Source: Brachypodium distachyon
Taxonomy: Eukaryota; Streptophyta; Magnoliopsida; Poales; Poaceae
Reading direction: 5' to 3'
Length of the DNA stretch: 64,000 nt
Assembly (NCBI RefSeq): GCF_000005505.3
Contig: NC_016134.3
Location: forward strand, 21,218,584-21,282,583
In this document: positions 47,953 through 59,300 of the stretch, one piece after another
Position numbering within the stretch: the first letter of the stretch is position 1
Layout: the number at the start of each line of letters is the position of its first letter
Position numbers and translations under genes: made by a program
The notes under the pieces: generated by a model
Told to the model about the DNA's origin: nothing
The model's input: only the letters and a program-made list of their open reading frames with translations
Database searches by the model: none

Positions 47953-47978
47953 TCTTCTCTCTCTCTCTCTCTCTCTTT
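47953..47978. repeat. (CT)n microsatellite in the Gypsy leader
   Basis: A CT dinucleotide run followed by a long T/C-rich tract (to about 48020) lies in the untranslated leader between the primer site and gag. Confidence 0.9.
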
Positions 47979-48515
47979 TCTTTTTTTTCTTTCCTTTTTT
48001 TCTTTCCTTTCTTTTTTCACAACTTTCCGAACAACTTTATCTCCAAACAAAAAAAATGATCTCTTTCCTTATTCCAAAACACTTTCCAAAATTTCTCCTG
48101 ATTGGACTCGGACTCGAAAACGGTGCGGAAGGCAACTGCGATGCGAAACAAAATTGATGAAGGCGGATATGATGGTGGAAGTGATGGATTGTAGGCGTGG
48201 TGGTGGTGTGGTAGGGAGATTGGCAGCGGAAGATTGACGAAGGGAACCTGCGTCACACGAAGAACAAGAAAACCAAAACCAAGTTCGATCTAGTAGAATT
48301 TTTTTTCTAAAAAATGATCCAATCTAATCCAGCAACTCGACACGATTAATGCAGCAAAAATTCAACAATGCAAATACTAATGTGAAAATTGCAAGGCTCA
48401 GATTGGTTTTAGGACAAAGGTAATTAATCTATTTATTGTTTTGGCTTTTTCTGGACGATAGGTAAAACTAATCTAGACTACGGATAAACAGGAAAATCTC
48501 ACGGAGCAACCTTTA

Positions 48516-48527
48516 GCTCTCATACCA
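48516..48527 (-). promoter_or_regulatory. Primer-binding site, Met-type with one mismatch
   Basis: On the minus strand this reads TGGTATGAGAGC, one base off TGGTATCAGAGC, two bases inside the 5' LTR. Confidence 0.8.
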
Positions 48528-48529
48528 CG

Positions 48530-49266
48530 TGATATGGCTGCGGGGTGTAGCAGGTGGTCTAACCGACACACGCGATTACACGAAGTAGTAGCGATGGCTA
48601 ACTTTTAACTAAACAAAACCCAAGGCTCCTTAGTGGGGGCTCGTGGGGTATATAAAGGAGGAGGGAGAGAGATTTTCGTCCACCTTGAGTAAGGAGGCCG
48701 AAATCCAACTCTATCTCTAACTTCCCTGACAAACTACAACTCTTTAGGAAACCGAAAAACAGATCCGTCAGCTTGTTTTGTCCTCCACGGTCAGCACGCG
48801 TCGAATCTCCTTGTGGGACCGGATCCGTTGGAAGGTCTTGTAATTATCTTTCTAACAAGTACTTGTTTGCTTGATTTAGACTCCGGATGCGGCCTGAGTG
48901 ATTAAAACAAATTGGGTCTCCTGACAGCTCGGTAATCAGATTCAACTTAAATTGGACATATCTTTCTCAAGGAAGGTCCAAATTATGCGCCATTTGATTT
49001 ATTGAAAAGTACACTTGAAATCCTTCTCTCTCAGCTATATGGATGCTTGATTCTTGTTGCATCTTTCATTGGCTTCCATCGTATCTCATCTTGATTTTGG
49101 ACTTGAAATGCTCGACAAGATCCCTACATTATAAAGTGACACAAGATAGTAGCTCCGTCTCTATGACATTAAAAACAATAATTACTTGATTTCATCATGC
49201 TGCGAATGTTGTCGAATAATCTATAATTGAAGAGATTCAAGGTTGTATCTCAGAATGTCCGGATCA
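48530..49266 (-). repeat. 5' LTR of the gag-only Gypsy element (737 bp, internally deleted)
   Basis: It begins TGATATGGCTGCGG and ends GTCCGGATCA. Relative to the partner LTR, about 290 bp corresponding to about 44460-44745 are missing. The rest aligns throughout. Confidence 0.9.
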
Positions 49267-50197
49267 GTCCGTCTCCGGACTGGCCCACGAAACAGTCACG
49301 GACGTCTTTTTCCCTGCTCTCTTTCTCTCGCATCTCGGTGCTCTCGCGCCGCCCTCCCTCTCGCTGCTCTTGTTCGCCGGCCATCTCCTCGACCTCCCGC
49401 GACGGCGTAGGCCGCCACCGGCCCTCTCCTCCTCCGTCTTCCTCTCCCTTCTCTCTCTCTCTCTCATCTTCCTCCCTCTCCCTGCTCTCTCTCCCTCCCC
49501 GGTGAATTCTCCTTCCCTCTATTCTCTATGGCTGCCGCCGGATCCGACCAGTGTGGGCCCAGTCTTTGATGAGTGCGCCGCCACGGCGAGCCAGTCCACC
49601 ATGGCTTCCTCCTCCTCGTCCTGCCACTGGCCTCGCGTCCTCGAGGAGTTCGGGTGCTCGGTGGCGGCCGTGGAGGAGCCGAGCAGCGGCGGCGGCAGAG
49701 ATAACTGACTCGGTCCACCTGTGCTTCACGGGAAGAGAGTCCTTTACCTGCAGCTCCTCGTCCTCAAGAACACGCGAACAGACCGTAAAATCTCATCTTC
49801 CAATTTGTGATTGGTCCGAGCAGGCGTTTGGTTTATTTCCTCACTAGCTCACCGTGTTCTGACGTGAATTCCTGAGTTTAAATCCCGCATCCGTGAGCGG
49901 TGTCCAGGGGCAGGCGACGGGCGCGGGTCGGTGGTACGGATTGTGGAGCTCGCCGGAGCTCATGGTAGAGGAAGCGGCTAGCCGAAGTTCATGGCAGAGG
50001 CGGCGGCTCATGGGAGAAGAAAAAGAAGTGTAGAGACCGAGAAGACTAAAAGAAGAAAAAACATCTGAGAGAAATTTGGGTATGTTGTTGCGTGATGAGG
50101 CCGGGCACAGGACGGACTTATGTCCACTAGCCCCACCAAATAGAAAAAAAAGATATTTGGGAACAAAACTAAGGAAATCCCGTCGTAGATGCTCTTA

Positions 50198-50607
50198 TGT
50201 TTCCAAAGAAAAGACAGCTCTGATATTATTATCATTATTGTGGACAGCAGAATGTACCAGGCTCTGAAATCGACGCGTGTACGTACGGCTTGTTTTCGCG
50301 TAAAGAACAAGTAAAGAACAATTAATTGGCAAGCCAGAATAAATCCATGGATGCAACTGGATCCTACACAACACACTGCTGGCCGGATCGAGCCTCTATC
50401 TTCATGTCTGGATCGCTAGTCCCTCTCGACTCGATGGTTCACTGCCATGCATCTTACCGTGCAAATTTAGCTAGAACCGAGCGGCCGGCCATTTGATGGA
50501 TGCAGTCTAGCTAGATTATTCGTACGTTGCATGATCTGAATATGGCATCGATCCTAACTAGTGGTACGTGCGTTTCTGCCGGTTGTCTGTTGTTGCACCG
50601 CAGCCGC
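50198..50607. other. Spacer between Harbinger-type and CACTA elements
   Basis: No gene or repeat end is recognised. Confidence 0.45.
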
Positions 50608-51290
50608 CACTACGGGAGAAACCCGCTTTGCCGGAGGTCAGGGGTCGCCGGCAAAGACAAATTTGCCTCCGGCAAAGCCTTTGCCGGCCGCTTTCCGTTG
50701 GGGCCGCCGGCAAAGACCGTCGACACAGAGCTCCACCGGCAAAGGACTCTTTGCCGGCGGCTTTCACACGGGGCCGTCGGCGAAGCTTTTGCCGGCGGCA
50801 AAAATCACGGCCTCCGGCAAAGAAAAAGGGATCACGTCTGGCAGTGGCGTTAACGGCGAACCCGCTCTGGGCCCACATGTCGGGCCTTTGTCGGCGGCCA
50901 GGAAAAAAGCCGCGGGCAAAGGAATGGGACGTGGCTCCTGCCGGGCCGGCCACGCGTGGCGTGCGGTAGCCCACATGTCGGCCTTTGCCGGCGGCAAGGT
51001 AAAACGTTGCCGGCAAACGGCACGTGGCACGTCCCAAGCCGGCCACGCGTGGCGCCCGGTGGCCCCCTTGTCGGCCTTTGCTGGGTGGCCAGGGAAAAAG
51101 CCGCCGGCAAAGAGCTGGCACGTGGCACACCCCGAGCCGGCCACGCGTGCCGCGCGGTGGCCCACCTGTCAGCCTTTGCGGGTGGGGGCAAAAATTCTGC
51201 CGGCAAAGGCCTGACACGTGGCACGATCTGGGGCCGGCCTGACATATCCTATGCCGGCGGCCAAGACTGTGGCCGTCAGCAAAGGATCTT
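50608..51290. repeat. CACTA subterminal repeat region
   Basis: Dense direct and inverted copies of GCCGGCGGCAAAG-type motifs bind transposase in known CACTA elements. They also create long GC-rich ORFs in all frames (such as 50561-51214 and 51436-50558), which are artefacts. Confidence 0.85.
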
Positions 51291-51659
51291 TTTTTTTGTT
51301 TATCGTAGCAATTAAAAATATTTTGACAGCACATATATATAGATATATATTCACGCACATCACAGCAATATGACCACACAAAATCATACACGCATACACA
51401 TATAGCATTCACATCACAAGCGTACAAACATCTCATGAAAGTCTGAAAACATCACATATCTCACAACAAAAGTATTACAGGTGTTCATCACATGGTAACA
51501 ACATATTACAAGTGTTCATACATGAAAAGAAGGTGACTCGGGCACCTTCAACATCCACCACCCATTGCACCAATAGAAACTTATGAAATAGAATTGGAAT
51601 AGGATAATTAGAGAGAATTAAAGACATTGAAGTGACAATTGTATTATTTGAAGTGGAAC

Positions 51660-52430
51660 TTAGCAATTTGGCTTAAAAATGGTGCAATGGTTACATAAAT
51701 GAGCCAAATGGCCCAAAAATGCCACCAAGGCACCATTTTGAAGCCAAATGAGCCAGAAATGGCACCAAGGCACCATTTTGGAGCCATTATGGCTCATTTG
51801 ACTCCAAGATGGTGCCATGGTCGCATAAATGAGCCAAATGGCCCAAAAATGCCACCAATGCACCATCTTGGTTCCAAAACGAGCCATTTGGCTCCATTAT
51901 GCCACCATGGAACCATTTTTGAGCTAATATGGCTCATTGTGCTCCAACAATGGCACCAAGGCACCATTTTGGAGCCAAATGATCCATAAATACTCTAAAA
52001 TGGCACGATGGCACCATTTTGGAGCGAATATGGCTCATTTGGCTCCAAGATGGTGCCTTGGTCGCATAAATGTGCCAAATGGCCCAAAAATGCCACCAAG
52101 GCACCATTTTGGCTACAAAACGAGCCATTTAGCTCCATTATGCCACCATGACTCCATTTTGGAGCCAACATGGCTCATTTGGCTCTAAAATGGTGCCATG
52201 GTCGCATAAATAAGCCAAATGGCACAAAAATGGCACCAATGCACCATTTTGGAGCCAAATGACCCCTAAATGGTCTAAATGATACCAAGATACCATTTTG
52301 GAGCCAATATGGCTCATTTGGCTAATGGTGCCCCTGGTGGTATTTTTAGGCCCCAAAATGCCACTAAGACACCATTTTGGAGCCAAGTGAGCGCTCTTGG
52401 CTCTAAAATGGGATCTATGTCACTATGTGA
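51660..52430. repeat. Degenerate tandem repeat inside the CACTA element
   Basis: The core CACCATTTTGGAGCCAAATG and complements recur throughout. A boundary motif GGTCGCATAAAT recurs at about 51820, 52060 and 52200, so units are about 137, 240 and 142 bp, with shorter subunits inside. The repeat is partly self-complementary. Confidence 0.85.
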
Positions 52431-52856
52431 TGCTAGGTTATGCAGTTCTACGTGTGGAGACAAGAAAGTAAGTTTTCAAAACAATGGACCTCGAGATGAG
52501 ACAAGTTTGTGGCAACTTATCCGAATCAGTGCCCAGGAGCAGGTGATTGGCCAAGAGGGTTGCCTCCAGCAAGGCTTGTGTGTGAAGAAGGGTCGTTCGA
52601 GCCACGGCCGGATTGATGCTGTTGCACAGATGATTAGGTATTGACCCCAACCCTCAACGAAAGCAAGAAAGTCATGAATGGAGATTGAAATGTTTCGAGT
52701 GAACTCACCGGAATCTATGGAGAAGGCTGTGGAGCATGCTCAATCTGGAGATTGACAAATGCCAAGGCGAACGGCGGTGGTGCCGTAGGCGCCTCTTGAG
52801 AGGTGGCGGCGAGGTACGGCTACATATTGAAAAGACAAATAGTTGCAGTTACGAAA

Positions 52857-53695
52857 CTAATACCGTGCTTTCTTGGCTATTATGTTCGGTAAACATACCC
52901 TAAGGTGGTCGTACTGAGCCCTCAGTGCGGCCTGCATCTGAACCATCTGAGCCTGCATCTGAGCCTGGACCTGAGCCGCCACCTGAGCCTGGATCCGAGC
53001 CTCCTGAGACTGCCTCTGAGCCTCCATCTGAGTCTGCACCTGAGCCTGCACCTCCTAGTTCATCTGCGCCCTTACCTGCTCCACTACACCCGCCACCTCC
53101 TGCAATGCCATTACAAGATCATTGTCGTTACAATGAAATGCGAAAAGACACGAGATGGTGAATGAAGAACAATTAACCTCCTGTGAGAACTGCCGTGCAC
53201 CTAGACAGCTGCGTATACTAGCAATCGAGCTCGTGGAAGTAGCCTTCAGGTGAGGTAGGCTGGGAGCGGTGCTCGGATCAATGGTCCCATTCCTGAAGAC
53301 CAGCCTATCGTGCTTCTTGCCTCCTTCCGCCCTCACGACCACTTCCACATTCAGGTCGTGCTGGCTAGGATCAACCCCGGGGCCGTGCACCTCCTCAAAC
53401 ACTTCGACACGGTGCTCGCCTTTCCCCTGAGGGCGCAGTCAACGGCCGTGAAACTTGTGAGGCGTTCTTTATTCGGATGAGCCTTCGCCTGAAACAACAA
53501 GCAACAACAAGATAGTTAGGGGTGAGGCTCACACATGAAGATCTTTTGGGAGAGAAACACATACATAGTTGTTGATGTAGCCCCGTAGGTTCACGCTCCC
53601 TTGATGGTGCATTCCGCTTGGGTTGGCATACCTCCTCTCCCTAAGGAGCCCGTGAGTCTCCACGTACTCCAGCTGCACCACGAGTTGTCGCACCA
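52857..53695 (-). pseudogene. CACTA transposase-associated (Transposase_24-type) coding fragments
   Basis: In minus order, an exon-like stretch around 53695-53570 reads ...RRYANPSGMHHQGSVN, then after a probable intron AKAHPNKERLTS (about 53490), then the 53402-53160 frame with GGKKHDRLVFRNGTIDP, then a Gln/Ala-rich coiled stretch (53051-52857). These are features of the plant Transposase_24 family carried by En/Spm elements. The N-terminal part is displaced by the Gypsy insertion. Confidence 0.8.
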
Positions 53696-54595
53696 GTGGC
53701 ACCAGGGGTACCACCGCTGCATGACGCGTGGGCCGCCTCGCTTGCTCCCCGGAGAGCATCGCACCCCAGGCAGCACCCCGCGAGCTGCCCGGCAAGTCAC
53801 CAGCACGGCAGGGCTAGCCGGGCTGCGGGGATTGCCCTGGAGGGCAGCAAGAGAAATCTCGCCTGGGCGCTTCTCGGAAAGGTAATTTGCCGGAAAGGGC
53901 GTTCCCGGGCGCAGGTGTCCGTTATAGGAGCAGGACCGAGCGGGCAGGACAGTGACGCCACGTGGCCGCTCGGCGGGCTCCCTGCATGCAGGGTTCGTCA
54001 GGACAAGGAGTGAAGCACACGCCAGCATTAAACGCCTCGACAGCAAGGACATTCCCCGTCCAGTCAGCCTACAGTGACTGGCCTGGTGTAAATTTTAGTC
54101 ACCTAGGGCCCTAGTTGCAGGGCTACCCAACCTGCATGCAAGCCAGCGCAGTGGGGCCGATCTGCCCTAGCTCTTTGTCCGCCATTTGTCACCCATGCAC
54201 CGAGGCACCTGTGGTATCCCCTTCGGTATAAAAGGAGGACCCCCACCAGCGGTCAAAGGGTTCGGTCCGGTTCAGTTGGAGGATCGGGTTTTTAGTTCAC
54301 TGCTAGTAGTAGCCAGAAGTGGCAAGTAGCGCTTAGCTAGAAAGAGAGAGCACCCGGGGACTCCCCCCGGCAACCTGTAAACCCTAGTTCACTGGCTAAT
54401 AACAAACTCGGAGGCGGGACGTAGGGTTTTACACCTCAGGGTGGCCCTAACCTGGGTAAAAAGCGTTCTCGTGTTCATTGTGCTCTTACGGTTCACATTG
54501 GCCTCGCCGGCGATCGCCGGAGTGATCCCCGTCGCCCACTGCCGAACCTAAAAGGGGTGCTCGTTTCCCCGGTGTCTGAGCCCCGTACTACGACA
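53696..54595 (+). repeat. 5' LTR of the Tat-type Gypsy element (900 bp)
   Basis: It begins TGTCGCACCAGTGG and ends GTACTACGACA. A TATA box (TATAAAAG) lies at 54227-54234. It is the same family as the solo LTR at 14793-15503 (inverted), which is about 190 bp shorter. Confidence 0.92.
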
Positions 54596-54597
54596 TC

Positions 54598-54616
54598 TGG
54601 CACGCCAGGTAGGGGG
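54598..54616 (+). promoter_or_regulatory. Primer-binding site of the Tat-type element
   Basis: TGGCACGCCAGGTAGGGGG follows the LTR by two or three bases, the position of a tRNA primer site. The tRNA species was not determined. Confidence 0.75.
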
Positions 54617-54703
54617 CGCGTGAGGAGAGCTCGCCGGTGACCGCCGAAGGCGACGTCCACAACAGCACCGGTCTCGTCTACCCCGACAACAGAGCCAGTC
54701 GCC

Positions 54704-56360
54704 ATGCCCCCCAAGCAGACTGGTGACTCTCGGATCGACCCGCGTGACACCCCAGCAGTGCACACGCGATTGCACGACGCGCAACCCGCGTCGCAGGCTA
54801 AGGAGAACCCTGAGCCCTCTCGGGCGCAGCAGTCGCTGCTGCCACCCCCGCCTCCTCGGCCGTCGGCGGACAACCGGCTGAGGGAGCAGCGGCTCCCAGC
54901 GCTGGAGCCACTCGCACAAGCGGCCACGATGCCGCCCGCACCGGCCAGCGAGTTCAATCACGGGCCGAAGGCGCGTAGCGGCAGCTGCGCCATGAACACA
55001 ACGCGTCGCGACGCCGACGGGATCGCACCCTACTCACCCGGGTGCACCGGGGGACAGGGCGGAGGGCAGCCGGTCAGAGAATCGAAGACCCTGGCAGAAG
55101 CCATCATTGCCGCGCGAGTCATGGTGCGGTACGAGCCGTAGCAAGGCACGTCGGCACACGAGTCGTGGAGGGCGGAATTGGACGCGCTCCTTGCACTTGC
55201 CGCCTAGCAGCCGCAGGGCGAGGGTGCCCCGGCTAGCTTAGGCCATGGGCAGAACGCGGGGCGCGGAGACGCACCCCGCGTCTCGGGGCAGGGGGAAAAC
55301 CCTCCCCCGCAGGGAGGGCAAGGAGGCGGGGATCCTGAGGGTTCCTCGGATTCGTCACCAACCGTCACACGGGGTGACGCGCGCGGCGTCCTGAACGCCC
55401 CCCAACAGGAGGATCTCCGCCAGTGCCTAGAGCGCCAGCGCCGGCGTGAGGCAGAGCGCCAGCGTCCGGAGGAGCAGGAGGATGCTCCCATGGGCACCGA
55501 GGACGGCTGCACCGCTATCACCCGTGAGCTGCGCGGGGTGACATGGCCCCGCAAGTTCCGAGCGCCGGCGCTCGGGACGTACGACGGGACCGTGAACCCG
55601 AAGGATTTCCTCCTGACCTACACGTTGGGGATGCATGCCATCGGCGCCGATGACAAGGTCAGGGCTAACTGCTTCCTGATGGTCCTCAAGGGATCAGTGA
55701 GAACGTGGCTGCTCAACCTGCCGGGTCCATAGCCACTTGGGCGGACCTGCACGAGCAGTTCGTGAGCGCGTTCCAGGGCAGCTTCAAGCGCCCGGGAACC
55801 ATAGCGGAGCTGCACACCGTGGTGCAGAAGCCGGGAGAGACGCTGGGGAGCTTCGTCAACTGCTTCTCCTGCCTCTCCTACTCCATCCCGAAGGCGGAGG
55901 TTGCCGCCATCGTCAACACCTTCGCCATCAACGTCCGCGACCCCAAGATGCGGGAGAAGCTGAGCACGCATCGGATCCAGACGACGCAGGATCTCTACGC
56001 CCTGGCGCACAAGTGTGCCATGGCCAAGAAAGGGCGCCTGGCGCCCGAGCTTGCAGCTAAGGCTGCCGCGAGCCCAGCTGAGGGCTCGTAGAAGAAGAGT
56101 TCCGGAAGCGTAACGGGAAGCAAGTCCTCGCCGAGGAGTCGAGGTTGCCGCGAGGCCTGCGAAGAAGGCCTCGCCCGGTGGCGGGTCTGGCAGCAAGCCG
56201 GGCTACGCGTCCCGCTGCCCCATCCACGCCAACGCTACCCACGACGCGTAGGATTTCCGCATCCTGCAGGGTATCAAGCAGACGCGCGAGCAGCGTCACA
56301 AAGAGAGACGAGCGGCCAGCGCCTGCTTCAACTGCGGCGACATCGGGCATCTCCCGAGAT
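54704..56360 (+). pseudogene. Gypsy gag (broken)
   Basis: One frame runs from the ATG at 54704 to 55732, interrupted by TAG at 55139-55141 and 55205-55207. It begins with a Pro/Gln/Arg-rich region and enters the gag core around 55540. A frameshift near 55720 moves the core (WADLHEQFVSAFQGSF) to 55705-56091. A zinc knuckle start (CFNCGDIGHL) lies near 56322-56352, but a frame break follows it. Confidence 0.88.
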
Positions 56361-56677
56361 TGCCCCAACGACCCCAGAGCGGGGCCGAAGCCTGCCGGTG
56401 GGGATGCCGGCCGAGGAGAAGCCCAGGGGGGACGTGCCCAGGCCCGTGTTGGCAGGGAGCGCCCTCCCCGGGGTGAGACAAGGCTGGCGCTGAGGAGCAG
56501 CGCAAGTCCGATTGCAACGGTGGCGACGAGCTCGGCTTCCAGGAGCCTCGCGGCGTCGCCTACATCCATGGGGGAGCTTATGCTCTCTCATCCCACGCCG
56601 CGGTAAAGCGCCTCACCCGGTAGGTGTGTGCTCTGTTGCCGGACGCGGAGGCGTAGCAGCCGCTGAAGTGGTCGCAC

Positions 56678-57397
56678 ATGGCGATCACCTTCAGCGCTGA
56701 CGATCACTCAGCCCGGCAGCTGGGTTCAGGGGTTTTACCCTTCGTGGTCTCACCGATCATCAACAACATGACGGTGACCAAGGTACTGGTGGACAACGGA
56801 GCGGGGTTGAACCTCCTGTCCGCCAGGTTAGTGGAGAAACTTCAGCTGCCGCTGGAGCAGGTGAAGCCCACTGACCCGTTCCGGAGATTGAACCCCGGGA
56901 TCGTGCGCCCCTTGGGGCGTATCACGCTGCCGGTTACCTTAGCGTTCAGGACCGAGCACCTAGTGTTCGACGTGGCGCACATCCCGTTGCCCTACAACGG
57001 GATCCTTGGTCGGCCGGCGCTGATCAAGTTTGTGGCGGCGACTCACTGCGCTTACGGCGTGATCAAAATGCCGTCCATGTATGGAGTCCTCTCCATCAGG
57101 TGCGATCTCAAGGACGTAGCCTGGTGTGTTGGCGAGGTCATCAAGGCCGCCGCCGCAGCCGATTCCGGTGATAGGGACATCGCCGAAAGCGAAGGTTCGG
57201 TGCCGGGCGATCGCCCGGCACCGAAAAAGGCCCGCGCTACCCTACAAGAGCTTGCCGGGGAAGGCGCAGGCTCGAGCTCGTGCCTCGGCAAGGGCCAGAA
57301 GCTCATGGAGGGGGCTGCCAAGGTGAAGAAGCTACCCCTCCAAGCCGGCAGCGAGGAGCGCACCGTCACCGTCGGTGCGAACCTCAATGCCGAATAG
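56678..57397 (+). pseudogene. Gypsy aspartic protease region
   Basis: An open frame of 239 codons has the catalytic segment VDNGAGLNLL and the later LGRPALIKF segment, typical of Tat-type protease domains (Asp with Asn-Gly in place of Ser/Thr-Gly). It ends at TAG 57395-57397 and continues in frame into RT. Confidence 0.85.
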
Positions 57398-58104
57398 GAA
57401 AGCACCCTCATCACTTTCCTCCGGGAGAATGCCGACGTGTTAGCTTGGGAACCGTCGGACCTCCCCAGAGTCCCTAGGGAGGTGATTGAGCATCGACTCG
57501 CGGTGCGCCCGAACGCCCGCCCCGTAGTAGTACCGAAGGGGGAGCGCAAAGATTTCATGAAGCAAGAAGTGGACAAGCTTAAAGCTGCGGGGGCTATCAT
57601 TGAAGTACTGTACCCCACTTGGTTAGCTAACCCTGTAGTAGTACCGAAGGGGGAGGATAAACTTCGCATGTGTGTAGATTTTACTGATCTTAACCGTGCG
57701 TGTCCTAACGATCCTTTTCCTGTACCTCGCATTGATCAAATAGTAGATTCCACTGCCGGTTGCGATTCGCTGTGTTTTTTGGATGCGTTTTCCGGCTACC
57801 ATCAAATTAAGATGGCAGCCGAAGACGAAGAAAAAACGGCGTTCATCACCCCGGTTGGCTGCTACTGCTACACGTGCATGCCTTTCGGGTTGTAGAACGC
57901 GGGCTCAACATTCCAGCATGCGTTACGCGAGTGTTTGGGATCCCAGCTAGGCCGAAACATGAGGCCTACATGGATGATATCGTCATCAAATCGAAACGCG
58001 GGGACTCGCAGATTGATGACCTGCGGGAAACGTTTGACAACCTCCGCAGGATCAAGCTCAAACTGAACCCTGAGAAATGCACCTTTGGTGTGGACTCGGG
58101 CTAG
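57398..58104 (+). pseudogene. Gypsy reverse transcriptase (broken)
   Basis: The first part (57437-57895) has RMCVDFTDLNRACPND and FLDAFSGYHQIKM. It stops at TAG 57893-57895, just after MPFGL, and a frameshift then leads to the frame with the YMDD catalytic box (57967-57978). A further shift near 58090 leads to RNase H. Confidence 0.92.
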
Positions 58105-59300
58105 CTTCGGTTTCACACAGGGGATTCAAGCCAACCCAAAGAAGATAGAAGTTATCGAGAAAATGGGGGCTCCCTGCAGGGTGAAGAACGTGCAGCACCG
58201 CAACGGCTGCGTAGCTGCGCTGGGGCGCTTCATCTCCAGGCTGGGCGAACGCGCCCTGCCTTTCTTCAAGGTGATGAAGAGGAAGGTCCCGATCGATTGG
58301 ACCTCCGAGCCTGAGGCGGCGTTCCAAGATCTCAAGCAGTACCTGAAGTCGCCGCCCGTCCTTGTTGCCCCCAAGCCGGGCGAGCCGCTGCTACTCTACC
58401 TAGCCGCGACTGACCAAGTGGTTAGCTCGGTCCTAGTTGTCGAAAGAGAAGAAGACCTCCCGGGGGCTGAGCCCCTGGGGCCGGGGGTTGAGCCAGCCCC
58501 GGCAACCGCCCAGGACCCGGGAACCGCCATCGAGTCAGCGACGTCAGCACCGCGCAAGCGGCTCGTGCAGCACCCGGTGTACTTCGTCAGCACGGTGCTG
58601 CGCGACGCCCGCACGCGGTACCCGAAAGTGCAGAAGCTCTTGCTGGGGATTCTACTTGCATCACGCAAGCTGCGCCATTACTTTCAGGCGCACCGTGTGT
58701 CGGTGGTGTCGGGATTCTACCTCGAGCGGGCCCTCACCAACCGTGAAGCCACCGGAAGGGTGGCCGAGTGGAGGATGGAGTTGTCGGAGTTCGACCTACA
58801 CTTCACCAACACCAAGAGCATCAAGAGTGCGGCTCTGGCCGATTTCGTTGCGGAGTGGACTTCGACGGGCATAGAAGAAGAAGAGCCGGAGACCAGTCTG
58901 CCCGACAGGATGGACGAAGGCCATTGGATCCTGTACTTTGACGGTGCATTCAGCCTACAGGGAGCAGGCGCCGGAGTCGTCGTCGAGTCATCCACAGGAG
59001 ACCAGCTGAAGTTCGCCATCGAGCTCGACTTCCCCAACTCTACCAACAACACGGCCGAGTACGAAGGGTTGCTTGCCGGGTTGCGGGTGGCGATCGCCCT
59101 GGTATCAAGCGCCTGGTTGTTCGCGGGGATTCCCAACTCGTGATCAACTAGGTTAACAAGGACTACGACTGCCCGCTGATGGCAGCGTATGTGGATGAGG
59201 TCCACAAGCTGGAACGCAAGTTCAAGGGCCTACGATTCGAGCACGTCAAGCGCAGGGATAACTTCGCGGCTGACGAGCTGTCCAAATTGGTAGCAGAGCG
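58085..59300 (+). pseudogene. Gypsy RT connection and RNase H (broken)
   Basis: A 352-codon frame (58085-59143) covers the connection domain, a Pro-rich insertion (about 58450-58560) and an RNase H with YFDGAFSLQGAGAG and NNTAEYEGLLAGLR. A frameshift near 59100-59145 leads to the RNase H end (HVKRRDNFAADELSKL) in the next frame. This plant-type RNase H after an older one is typical of Tat elements. Confidence 0.88.

Larger units (their letters stand above)
44447..49266 (-). mobile_element. Gypsy-type LTR element, gag only, with intact target duplication
   Basis: Two LTRs (44447-45476 and 48530-49266) in the same orientation are flanked by identical GTCCG duplications (44442-44446 and 49267-49271). 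A primer site at 48516-48527 and a polypyrimidine tract at 45477-45489 place the 5' LTR on the right. The internal region of about 3.05 kb encodes gag on the minus strand but no protease, RT or integrase, so the element depends on another for movement. Confidence 0.9.
44265..50194. mobile_element. Harbinger-type TIR element split by a Gypsy insertion
   Basis: The left end GAGCATCTCCAATGACAT and the right end, whose complement starts GAGCATCTACGACGGGAT, form a short terminal inverted repeat, flanked by TTA at 44262-44264 and 50195-50197. TTA duplications are the PIF/Harbinger signature. Removing the Gypsy element leaves about 1.1 kb. The right part (49272-50190) is GC-rich with short ORFs and no transposase, so the element is non-autonomous. 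Confidence 0.72.
50608..53695 (-). mobile_element. CACTA (En/Spm) transposon, truncated by a Gypsy insertion
   Basis: The left end starts CACTACGGGAGAAACCC, a CACTA terminal repeat, followed by about 680 bp packed with copies of TTTGCCGGCGGC and complements, the usual subterminal repeats. Transposase_24-type coding sequence lies on the minus strand to the right. The Gypsy LTR starts at 53696, so the other CACTA end lies beyond the window. Confidence 0.85.

Noticed and set aside
50558..51436. Long ORFs (217 to 292 codons) on both strands
   Set aside because: They are produced by CACTA subterminal repeats of GCCGGCGGCAAAG and are open in several frames at once.
52857..53165. Ser/Pro/Leu-rich plus-strand ORFs
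   Set aside because: They are antisense to the Gln/Ala-rich transposase-associated segment.
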